This document shows positions 1-5,708 of a stretch of DNA of 7,308 bases, piece after piece. The position numbers and the translations under genes are program-made. Source of the DNA: Petrotoga sp. UBA5851. Lineage in GTDB: Bacteria > Thermotogota > Thermotogae > Petrotogales > Petrotogaceae. Below the pieces are notes generated by a model. The model was given only the letters and a program-made list of their open reading frames with translations. It did not search any database and was not told the origin of the DNA. The DNA is taken from the NCBI GenBank assembly GCA_002431635.1, contig DJGH01000022.1, positions 25,378-32,685 on the forward strand. The letters are read 5' to 3'. How positions within the stretch are numbered: the first letter of the stretch is position 1; each line of letters starts with the position of its first letter.

Positions 1-129
1 TATAGCGGCTCTTCTGAAGATCTCATTAACTTTTTCCTGTGTGTAAGAGGAATAAGCTTTCTGTGCCTGTGTTACTTTAGAAATAAGCTCTTCAAGCTCC
101 TTGATATTGGTTACCTTTATTATCTGCAT
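1..129 (-). CDS. adhE: Bifunctional acetaldehyde-CoA/alcohol dehydrogenase, N-terminal 43 residues (cut by window edge)
   Basis: Reading leftward from ATG at 129-127 there is an open frame of 43 codons that runs off the window. It begins MQIIKVTNIKELEELI and continues with AYSSYTQEKVNEIFRRAA. This matches the start of AdhE as I know it from E. coli (AVTNVAELNALVERV..., then EYASFTQEQVDKIFRAAA), which belongs to the NAD-dependent aldehyde dehydrogenase half. Full AdhE is about 870 residues and reduces acetyl-CoA to acetaldehyde and then ethanol, regenerating NAD+ during fermentation; only the first 5% is visible, so the iron-dependent alcohol dehydrogenase half cannot be confirmed. A perfect AAGGAGG (137-143 on the plus strand, as cctcctt) lies 7 nt before the ATG and fixes the start. 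A Rex-like operator lies about 94 bp upstream. A monofunctional acetaldehyde dehydrogenase with the same N-terminus is the alternative. Confidence 0.85.
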   Translation of the reverse strand, partial: MQIIKVTNIKELEELISKVTQAQKAYSSYTQEKVNEIFRRAAI

Positions 130-188
130 AATTATGCCTCCTTCTTGAATGACTTTGTTTTTTCTTTCACTTGAATTTTACGCTATAT

Positions 189-218
189 ATATTACTCTCC
201 CGCATGTTATAATGTAAA
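189..218 (-). promoter_or_regulatory. Candidate adhE promoter
   Basis: Toward adhE, TTTACA (213-218) is followed after 18 bp by TAATAT (189-194), placing a start near 182 and a leader of about 50 nt. A second candidate uses TTGTGA (235-240), inside the Rex-like site, with TACATT (211-216) at 18 bp. The second arrangement would give direct repression by Rex but has a poorer -10. I cannot choose between them. Confidence 0.35.
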
Positions 219-222
219 TTGA

Positions 223-240
223 TAGTTAAAACATTCACAA
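223..240 (-). promoter_or_regulatory. Rex (redox repressor) operator-like site upstream of adhE
   Basis: Read toward adhE the 18 bases are TTGTGAATGTTTTAACTA. The Rex consensus in Firmicutes is TTGTKAA-N4-TTMACAA, and this site matches it at all but one defined position (the T in ACTA). Rex senses the NADH/NAD+ ratio and is known to control adhE and butyrate/butanol genes in clostridia. The position upstream of an adhE start makes the call stronger than the motif alone. No Rex gene is in the window. Confidence 0.7.
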
Positions 241-315
241 ATGAACTTTTAAAACGAACCTTTTAATTTTTTTAGAGAATAAATAAATTTTTTTATAATT
301 TTTTTCTATAGAAAC

Positions 316-344
316 TTGACTTTTTTAAAAAAATATATTATAAT
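316..344 (+). promoter_or_regulatory. Sigma-A type promoter of the DUF2089/Toastrack operon
   Basis: TTGACT (316-321) and a perfect TATAAT (339-344) are separated by 17 bp. The expected start is near 351, giving a leader of about 29 nt before the ATG at 380. The stretch 258-312 upstream is almost pure A/T with T-runs and could act as an UP element. I see no inverted repeat over this promoter that would mark an operator, and the Rex-like site is about 75 bp upstream, which argues against shared control. Confidence 0.85.
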
Positions 345-379
345 TTTGATATCCTAGAAAATTAGAAGGAGGAGTAGAC

Positions 380-757
380 ATGGTGATAAAAAGAAAAATC
401 TCAAGTTGTCCTGTCTGTAATGGTCAGCTTATGATAACAAGATACCGTTGTGAAAACTGCGGAACTGAGATTTCAGGAAGTTTCCCGCTTGAAGAGTTTG
501 CCAAGCTTACAGATGAACAGCTAACTTTTTTGAAGATATTTATAAAAACCCGTGGAAATCTTTCTGAACTCCAAAAAGAGATGGATATATCTTACCCTAC
601 CGCAAAGGCAAGACTGGAAGATCTTGCACGGGCTATGGGATATGAGGCGGAAGACGATAACAGAACCAAAACCTTTGAAATACTAGAAAAAATAGAAAAA
701 GGTGAGATAACTCCTGAGGAAGCCAAAGAGCTTCTCAAAAAAACTAAATCAAAGTAG
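380..757 (+). CDS. DUF2089 family protein: zinc ribbon, HTH and SHOCT-like helices; putative regulator
   Basis: The 125-residue protein has three visible parts. Residues 10-27 form a four-cysteine zinc ribbon (C10-x2-C13, C24-x2-C27). Residues 35-88 are helical and contain a helix-turn-helix-like stretch (GNLSELQKEMDISYPTAKAR, 59-78) that fits a DNA-binding role. Residues 98-121 (FEILEKIEKGEITPEEAKELL) are a short bihelical SHOCT-like segment of the type found in LiaX/YvlB proteins. The layout and length match the DUF2089 (COG3877) family, which is conserved but has no proven biochemical role that I know of. AAGGAGG (366-372) 7 nt before the ATG fixes the start. It is the first gene of a four-gene operon whose other products look like Lia/Psp envelope-stress proteins, so control of that operon is my inference. 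It has no membrane segment and should be cytosolic. Confidence 0.85.
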   Translation: MVIKRKISSCPVCNGQLMITRYRCENCGTEISGSFPLEEFAKLTDEQLTFLKIFIKTRGNLSELQKEMDISYPTAKARLEDLARAMGYEAEDDNRTKTFEILEKIEKGEITPEEAKELLKKTKSK

Positions 758-769
758 GAGGGGAGCTCA

Positions 770-1762
770 ATGCAGGGATTTATTACTTTTGAAGATAATA
801 TCAGGAAAGTTGTTATTTCAGCAAAATTTATGGGAATGGATATAAGCGTGAATGAATCTGAGCAGAATACTTTTGAGTATCAACAGGATATTGATGTTGT
901 GGCAAGTTATGAAACGACAGATGATACCATATATATTACGCTTGCCAATGAACGCAAGGGTTTTCTTTCTAATATAATCTCTTTCAGCGGTCCTACGGTC
1001 AGAACGAAATTATTGGTCAAATCTTCTGTGAAGGAAATAGAGCTTAAGACTATAAACGGAGATATCAATATAGACGAGCTTAAACTTGATAGAGTATACC
1101 TTAACGTAACTTCCGGAGATATAGATATAAATGACAGTACTATAGGACTGGTTGCCGTAAAGGCTATTACCGGAGATATAAAAATAGATAACTGTCATAT
1201 CGGCTGTCTTGAGGGAACAATAACTACCGGAGATGCCACCGTTTCAAACTCTCTTTTAAAAGAACTGAACTGTTCGGTAATCACTGGAGATTTGAAGATA
1301 AACAAGCTTTCATCAGATTTTCTGCGTTCAAGACTCAATCTCGTAACCGGTGATGCTAAGATATTTATAAGCGGTACTCAGCCTGTAAATTACACTTCAA
1401 AATCAACTAGGTTTACATCGAATGTAAGGTCTAATATTCCGCTTATACAGGACGGTTTTTCGCGTTTGGATAAAAGATCACTGGATATATCTGTTGTAAC
1501 CGGTGATATAAATATAGTAGGCATTGAAGAGAACTGTGAATATGCTGAGAATAGCTGTTCCGGTACTGCCAGTCAATCAAAAACCGCAGAGCAAAGGGCT
1601 AAAAACTCCGGGAACTTTCTTACGCCGGAAGAGCAGAAAGTATTGAAGCTGCTTGATGAAAAGAAAATTTCTTTTGAGTTTGCAGTTGAACTACTCCAGG
1701 AACTGGGATATAATAAAGAGGAAGCGGTAAAAACGTTAAACAACAGGGGGTATTCTGAATGA
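770..1762 (+). CDS. DUF4097 / Toastrack beta-repeat protein with C-terminal SHOCT-like segment (LiaX/YvlB-like)
   Basis: The 330-residue protein has no signal peptide or membrane segment. Residues 1-90 are a beta-rich lead-in. Residues 92-250 carry seven glycine-aspartate turns (NGD, SGD, then TGD five times), the first five exactly 19 residues apart, alternating with short hydrophobic beta strands. This is the hallmark of DUF4097 'putative adhesin' / Toastrack domains. A polar linker (about 252-282) leads to a helical tail at 284-330 (LTPEEQKVLKLLDEKKISFE, then FAVELLQELGYNKEEAVKTL) resembling the SHOCT-like domain of LiaX/YvlB, but at the C-terminus here. LiaX of enterococci links antimicrobial peptide binding to the LiaFSR response, so an envelope-stress role is likely by analogy only. 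The start at 770 has AGGAGG (756-761) overlapping the previous stop codon, so translation is probably coupled. The stop overlaps the next start (ATGA). Confidence 0.85.
   Translation: MQGFITFEDNIRKVVISAKFMGMDISVNESEQNTFEYQQDIDVVASYETTDDTIYITLANERKGFLSNIISFSGPTVRTKLLVKSSVKEIELKTINGDINIDELKLDRVYLNVTSGDIDINDSTIGLVAVKAITGDIKIDNCHIGCLEGTITTGDATVSNSLLKELNCSVITGDLKINKLSSDFLRSRLNLVTGDAKIFISGTQPVNYTSKSTRFTSNVRSNIPLIQDGFSRLDKRSLDISVVTGDINIVGIEENCEYAENSCSGTASQSKTAEQRAKNSGNFLTPEEQKVLKLLDEKKISFEFAVELLQELGYNKEEAVKTLNNRGYSE
1049..1363 (+). repeat. 57-bp coding repeat: beta-strand/GD-turn rungs
   Basis: The turn glycines of the Toastrack protein fall at residues 97, 116, 135, 154 and 173, exactly 19 residues (57 bp) apart, then at 194 (spacing 21). 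A further copy lies at 245 beyond a 51-residue excursion. Each unit reads roughly (I/V)T-x-GD-(I/L/A)-x-(I/V)-x and is seen in the DNA as recurring ACCGGAGAT/ACTGGAGAT-type words. The period suggests stacked rungs of a beta solenoid. Confidence 0.7.
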
Positions 1763-2283
1763 AGAAGTTTGCGGTGCTGTGCCTTGTAGTCGGTATAATA
1801 CTTATATTAAGTGTAATCTTTGGTTTTTCTATCTCTTTCTGGAGAATAGTTGAGCTGATACTGGGTATAAATTTTATTGTGTATGCTGTATTCAAAGGCA
1901 GAAGAAATGTCCATGTACATGTGATACATGATAAAGACGGCAATAAGTATGAAGTTCCACCACAGCAGGCGGCTGATATTGCGAGTGAGACTATAAGACA
2001 GGTACATGATAATCTTGATGAACAGGAGATACCCGCATTTCCAAAGAGTATTGCAATGGGGTCGCTTAAGTTTGCCCAGAGTGTGGTCGGAGGAAAAAAA
2101 TATGGTGCAGCCAAGCTTTTGAAAAGACTCTTGTTTGGATTTATAGCAGGTACAATACTTATTTTTGATTCTTTAAATCTTTTCGGACTTAAGCTTAACT
2201 TCTGGGAAGTGCTTTTAGTTATATTTGGTTCGGCTTTTTTAGCATACGGTATTTCAAGTTTCTTTTTCAAGAGGGGTGAATAG
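1759..2283 (+). CDS. Four-TM LiaI/DUF5668-like membrane protein with hydrophilic central insert
   Basis: The 174-residue protein has two membrane hairpins. TM1 (about 4-22) and TM2 (27-45) are joined by FGFSISFW; TM3 (122-140) and TM4 (148-168) are joined by FGLKLNFW. The short turn with aromatic residues before the second helix is typical of LiaI-LiaF-TM (DUF5668) hairpins, which are small membrane anchors in Lia/Psp envelope-stress modules. Between the hairpins, residues 47-120 are hydrophilic and cytosolic by the positive-inside rule, with a histidine-bearing strand (VHVHVIHD, 51-58) of unknown use. The start ATG overlaps the previous stop (ATGA at 1759-1762), and AGGGGG (1745-1750) lies 8 nt upstream, so translation is coupled. 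Both hairpins are alike in sequence to those of the next gene, suggesting a gene duplication. Specific function is not known. Confidence 0.75.
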   Translation: MKKFAVLCLVVGIILILSVIFGFSISFWRIVELILGINFIVYAVFKGRRNVHVHVIHDKDGNKYEVPPQQAADIASETIRQVHDNLDEQEIPAFPKSIAMGSLKFAQSVVGGKKYGAAKLLKRLLFGFIAGTILIFDSLNLFGLKLNFWEVLLVIFGSAFLAYGISSFFFKRGE

Positions 2284-2285
2284 AA

Positions 2286-3242
2286 ATGAAAAGCGGAGGG
2301 GTTATAGCCATACTTCTGGGAGTAATAATTATTCTTGGAGTGGTTTTTAAAATAAGCATAGGGTTTTCTATAATTGTGGAGTTGCTTTTTGCTGCTATTT
2401 TTATTGCCGAAGGATTAAAGGTTTTCAGACATTTTAAAGGAGAACATCTGGGAAGCCTCTTTTTTGGTGCAATACTGTTTACGGATGCTTTCAGTCTTTT
2501 GCCTCAAAAACTCCATTTCTGGCAGATTATTCTTCTGATGATTGCTTCATACTTGGTGGGAGCCGGACTGGTCGCACTTTTTGGAGCAGGAGAGTTTATT
2601 TTCAAATCATCAAAGCAAGGTCCCATACAGAGAATAGAAAACGATTTTCCTTCAAACTCGATGATAAAGTTATATACACTTAACTCTGATACTGACTGGA
2701 CCAAGTTTAATCTTTCATGCGGGAACGGAGAACAGGCTTTCAGGATGAAACTTTCAATGGATAAAGATATCTTCAGAATGAAAACATCATATGAAGAGGG
2801 TACTTTGAACATAATAGACAAGCTCAAAGTTTCAAACGTTAAAGTTCCAGAGAGATCCAATCTTGAACTCTTCATGGACAAAAACCTTGAGTATAAAATC
2901 GATTCAACATTTAATGTCTCTGACGTGCTTTTGGATATGAGGGAGCTTAATATAAAGAATACCAAGCTCAATACCACTGCAACCAAGATCTCAATAGTTC
3001 CTACAGATGTTGCGGATTCTGTGATAGACATGAATATAGAGATATCAGCCCTTACGATAAAGGTTCCCAAGAATGTTTCATTGGTTCTAAACCATGTGGG
3101 GGATCTTACCTTTAAAACCCTTGAAGGGCTTGTAAAACGGGAGGACGGTTCATATGTTTCTTCTAACTACTCACAGACCAGCGCGACTTGTTATCTGAAT
3201 ATATCTTCTGAAATGTCAAGACTCAATATTGTACTTATATAA
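2286..3242 (+). CDS. LiaF-like protein: four-TM N-terminus plus C-terminal beta (Toastrack-type) domain
   Basis: The 318-residue protein has four N-terminal membrane helices (about 6-23, 26-45, 54-70 and 78-101), in the same two-hairpin pattern as the gene before it. Residues 110-318 form a soluble, beta-rich, probably cytosolic domain. Its end (LTIKVPKNVSLVLNHVGDLT at 256-275) resembles the C-terminal domain of LiaF/YvqF proteins, where a strand ending in 'P-x-x-V' precedes a 'VNH'-like turn. LiaF in Bacillus and enterococci is the membrane inhibitor of the LiaS sensor kinase. No LiaS or LiaR gene is adjacent here, so the partner must be elsewhere or different. GAGGGGTG (2271-2278) lies 7 nt before the ATG and the gap to the previous stop is 2 bp. 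The stop codon already forms part of the terminator stem that follows. Confidence 0.75.
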   Translation: MKSGGVIAILLGVIIILGVVFKISIGFSIIVELLFAAIFIAEGLKVFRHFKGEHLGSLFFGAILFTDAFSLLPQKLHFWQIILLMIASYLVGAGLVALFGAGEFIFKSSKQGPIQRIENDFPSNSMIKLYTLNSDTDWTKFNLSCGNGEQAFRMKLSMDKDIFRMKTSYEEGTLNIIDKLKVSNVKVPERSNLELFMDKNLEYKIDSTFNVSDVLLDMRELNIKNTKLNTTATKISIVPTDVADSVIDMNIEISALTIKVPKNVSLVLNHVGDLTFKTLEGLVKREDGSYVSSNYSQTSATCYLNISSEMSRLNIVLI

Positions 3243-3324
3243 AAAACAGGATCGTAAGTGAAGTGAACCCCTTTCGTCAGATTTTGTCTAACTAAAGGGG
3301 TTCACTTCAAAGATTCTGTTTTTT
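3241..3324. terminator. Bidirectional intrinsic terminator, two nested inverted repeats
   Basis: An outer 13-nt inverted repeat (3241-3253 with 3312-3324; 12 of 13 positions are Watson-Crick, the other a G-T wobble) begins with six A and ends with six T, so it provides a U-tract on both strands. Inside it sits a 16-bp perfect inverted repeat (3259-3274 with 3294-3309). The element ends both convergent operons: the stop codon of the LiaF-like gene (3240-3242) and that of the permease gene (3323-3325) both overlap its arms. Confidence 0.85.
3259..3309. mobile_element. Putative 51-bp MITE-like remnant: two inverted IS3-type ends in the terminator loop
   Basis: The segment starts TGAAGTGAACCCCTTT and ends with its exact complement. 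The likeness continues inward, so the left 24 nt match the complement of the right 24 nt at 21 positions. TG...CA ends with a GAACCCC-like block and a TCTAAC/GTTAGA stretch recall IS3-family (IS150 group) ends, from memory. It is flanked by AAG on both sides (3256-3258 and 3310-3312), as expected for a 3-bp target duplication. There is no transposase. Plain terminator sequence is the alternative. Confidence 0.45.
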
Positions 3325-4921
3325 ATTCCCAGTTTTCTATAAGTACTTTAATTTTCTTCAGTTCTTTAAATATCCCCAGTACTGTCAGTCCTATCAGAAG
3401 AATTGGTACACCTATAAATACAAGATAGATAAGCCACTCCCGTCCGACGAAAATCCAAAATGGCCTATTTTTTACTGTTGAAAAGAAATTAAGAAGGAAA
3501 AATACCCCAAAAGCTACTCCCATAGTTGCTCCTTCCAGTTCAAATACTTCTTTTCCGGAAAGGAAGTTCTTCTGTTTTACCTCTCTTTTAGGATTTTTAA
3601 GAAAAAGCCTTGCTCCAAGTAAGGACGAGTAGTAGAGTATAACTCCCATAGGCAGGATGCTTATTATGTTTACAAACGAAAATCCCGAAATTACTGTTAG
3701 CAGTATTACGATAAGAATATATTCTATCATAAAGATAGCAAAGGGAATATTAACCTTGTTGCTTACAAGAGTTCTGGTTTTTATAGGATAAAGCTTTGGA
3801 ACAGGCCATATCTTGGTTTCTTCCGCAAGCATCATTATGGCAAGGTATGCAGCATAAAAAGCTGCTATAGCCGAAAACATGAGCGAAGACATTACTCCGA
3901 GAGAAGAACCTTTTGTATTGCCTGCAAAGAAAAAGATAACAGGTAAAACGGCCGGATAGATAAGAAGAAATAATGTCTGACTGTCTCTGAAGCTTAGCTT
4001 GAGATCTTTTTTTATCAGAGGGAACCTTCCGGTTTTAAAAGTAATCTTTTTACTTTTTTTGGCTTTTTTTCCTGAGATTGAAAAGTCCAGCTTCTGAGAT
4101 AAAAAATAAGTAAAACAAAACAAAAGTATACCTGCTCCGAAAAGTATTATCAGTGACCATAGATTACCTTTTGTACTGTTAATCATCCATGTATGCGGAA
4201 AGACAGGATTTAGGATAAAACCCAGTGCGTTCTTAAAAGTCTGTGCAATTACTTCGACGTTTCCTGAGTTGAAGTTTGAGGGGTTAAAGTAATTGGCTGC
4301 AAAAACATACAGTATTATACTTCCAAAGTATGCAAACATTGTGAACCGCTTGGCAGATGTTCTACTCATAAAAAATGACATCAGTATGCCTCCAAGCATT
4401 GAAATTCCAAGAAGAACAATAACAAAGCCTACTATAGCCAAAATCGATAGAAATATATTGGCTTTCATTATTATAGCATAAACAACTGCTATGGGAAGAA
4501 GCATCCCTAAAGGCAGACCGGTCATGAGAAGACTATCTATGGAGCCGGCCCAGAATATAGTTGATTTTTTTATGGGCATAGTGAGAAATGCCTGAGTCAT
4601 TTCACTGTCGTAAAGGTTCATTATTATGCTTGGAGAGTAGTTCATGAAAAACATTATTCCCATACCCAGAAAGTTAAGAGAAAAAATAATATCAAGAAAT
4701 GAATAACTGCTGTCAATACCAAGGCTCTGCATGGGTATATTGAGATCCTTCATGGTTATAAACATTACCGGAGCAATTGTCATACCGAATATGACCGCCG
4801 GAAGAAGGTACTGGATTACGGTTGTAATAGGTTTAGATGCCTTGGATACGCCTTTTTTGTTTTTTGCCGGCCGTACTTTATTTTTAAATGAATACTTGAG
4901 TAATAATGAAAGGTCTGACAT
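3323..4921 (-). CDS. ABC-2 type transporter permease, 12 predicted membrane helices
   Basis: The 532-residue protein is mostly hydrophobic, with about twelve helices near residues 33-57, 75-101, 122-150, 155-182, 194-210, 253-275, 316-333, 341-365, 391-412, 416-440, 462-480 and 495-517. It looks like two six-helix halves joined by a lysine-rich cytosolic linker (277-312, containing GKKAKKSKK). Each half holds the short 'acidic residues, then PIK' element (E107...TMPIKKS; E367/E368...LYPIKTR) typical of the cytosolic coupling region of ABC-2 exporters. One such full-length permease would pair with two copies of the ATPase encoded just upstream. The start is fixed by AGGAGG (4928-4933), 6 nt before the ATG, overlapping the ATPase stop codon. 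It is the last gene of the operon. The substrate is not predictable; a lipid, peptide or antibiotic exporter are all possible. Confidence 0.85.
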   Translation of the reverse strand: MSDLSLLLKYSFKNKVRPAKNKKGVSKASKPITTVIQYLLPAVIFGMTIAPVMFITMKDLNIPMQSLGIDSSYSFLDIIFSLNFLGMGIMFFMNYSPSIIMNLYDSEMTQAFLTMPIKKSTIFWAGSIDSLLMTGLPLGMLLPIAVVYAIIMKANIFLSILAIVGFVIVLLGISMLGGILMSFFMSRTSAKRFTMFAYFGSIILYVFAANYFNPSNFNSGNVEVIAQTFKNALGFILNPVFPHTWMINSTKGNLWSLIILFGAGILLFCFTYFLSQKLDFSISGKKAKKSKKITFKTGRFPLIKKDLKLSFRDSQTLFLLIYPAVLPVIFFFAGNTKGSSLGVMSSLMFSAIAAFYAAYLAIMMLAEETKIWPVPKLYPIKTRTLVSNKVNIPFAIFMIEYILIVILLTVISGFSFVNIISILPMGVILYYSSLLGARLFLKNPKREVKQKNFLSGKEVFELEGATMGVAFGVFFLLNFFSTVKNRPFWIFVGREWLIYLVFIGVPILLIGLTVLGIFKELKKIKVLIENWE

Positions 4922-4931
4922 GATCTTCCTC

Positions 4932-5681
4932 CTAAAGTTCCTTTACGATATTGTCTATCTCTTCGTCGCCGGTAAGTTCAAGGAAGATATCTTCAAGCGA
5001 CTTATTGTGCTGGGTTGATTTTGAACGTAGTTCTTCCATGGTTCCCTGTGCAATTATTGAACCGTCTTTTATTATTCCTATTCTGTCACACATCTTTTCA
5101 GCTATTTCCAGGATATGAGTAGTAAGGAAAATGGTTGATCCTTCATCTCTGTACTTTTGAATAAGCATCTTGAGAATTTTTGCAGATTTGGCATCAAGAC
5201 CAACGGTAGGTTCATCAAGAAATATGACTTTGGGTTTTCTCATAAGCACTGTTGCTACCATGAGCTTTTGTTTCATACCATGTGAATAATCACCTATATA
5301 GTCATTTAAAAAATCGATATCAAATGCCTCGCAGATCTCGTCCAATCTCTTTTTTGCCTCAGTTTTATCTACTTTATAAATACCCATTATAAACTCGACA
5401 TATTCAAAGCCTCTGAGGTTTTCATACATCTTAGGTTCATCAGGAACTACACCGATCTCACTCTTAATCTGAATATCGTCTTTCCGAATGTCCTTATCCA
5501 GTATTCTAATATCTCCTTCGGTAGGATTAAGGGTTCCGGTAAGCATTCTGATTGTAGTGGTTTTACCCGCACCGTTGGGACCGAGAAAGCCGTATATTTC
5601 CCCACCTTTTATTGAGAGATCTACTTTGTTTACTGCTGTGAACTCACCAAATTTTTTAACAAGTCCTTTTACTTCTATCAT
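4932..5681 (-). CDS. ABC transporter ATP-binding protein
   Basis: The 249-residue protein is a complete ABC ATPase of the exporter class that pairs with ABC-2 permeases (COG1131 type). Walker A is GPNGAGKTT (34-42), the signature is SHGMKQK (133-139) in place of LSGGQ, Walker B is VIFLDEP (152-158), the D-loop contains GLD (161-163) and the switch histidine is H189 (TTHIL). The Q-loop glutamine is replaced by aspartate (VVPDEP, D81), a change I believe occurs in other members of this subfamily. It should drive substrate export through the downstream permease at the inner face of the membrane. AAGGAGG (5688-5694) lies 6 nt before the ATG. A 27-bp gap separates it from the small two-TM gene upstream, with no terminator or good promoter visible, so it is read as part of the operon. 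Confidence 0.95.
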   Translation of the reverse strand: MIEVKGLVKKFGEFTAVNKVDLSIKGGEIYGFLGPNGAGKTTTIRMLTGTLNPTEGDIRILDKDIRKDDIQIKSEIGVVPDEPKMYENLRGFEYVEFIMGIYKVDKTEAKKRLDEICEAFDIDFLNDYIGDYSHGMKQKLMVATVLMRKPKVIFLDEPTVGLDAKSAKILKMLIQKYRDEGSTIFLTTHILEIAEKMCDRIGIIKDGSIIAQGTMEELRSKSTQHNKSLEDIFLELTGDEEIDNIVKEL

Positions 5682-5708
5682 TTTTTTCCTCCTTCTATCT
5701 TCTATAAT

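Noticed and set aside
130..379. Possible riboswitch or small RNA in the divergent intergenic region
   Set aside because: The region is very AT-rich with no conserved GC-bearing stems or terminator. The plus-strand leader is only about 29 nt, too short for a riboswitch.
1049..1363. Reading the regular 57-bp repeats as a CRISPR-like or tandem DNA array
   Set aside because: The repeats are in frame, diverged at the DNA level and explained by the GD-turn beta rungs of the protein.
1620..2270. Long minus-strand open frame opposite the Toastrack and LiaI-like genes
   Set aside because: It overlaps two well-supported plus-strand genes with good ribosome binding sites, and its translation is low-complexity with no recognisable domain.
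2504..3070. Minus-strand open frame of 188 codons opposite the LiaF-like gene
   Set aside because: It lies wholly within a supported gene, and its serine- and leucine-rich product looks like an antisense reading of beta-strand codons.
3259..3309. Reading the inner terminator palindrome as a repressor operator
   Set aside because: It sits between two convergent 3' ends with no promoter nearby, so a terminator or mobile-element origin fits better.
4731..5018. Plus-strand open frames opposite the permease and ATPase genes, also at 5488-5712 and 5716-5955
   Set aside because: Each is antisense to a supported gene, has no domain and lacks a convincing ribosome binding site.
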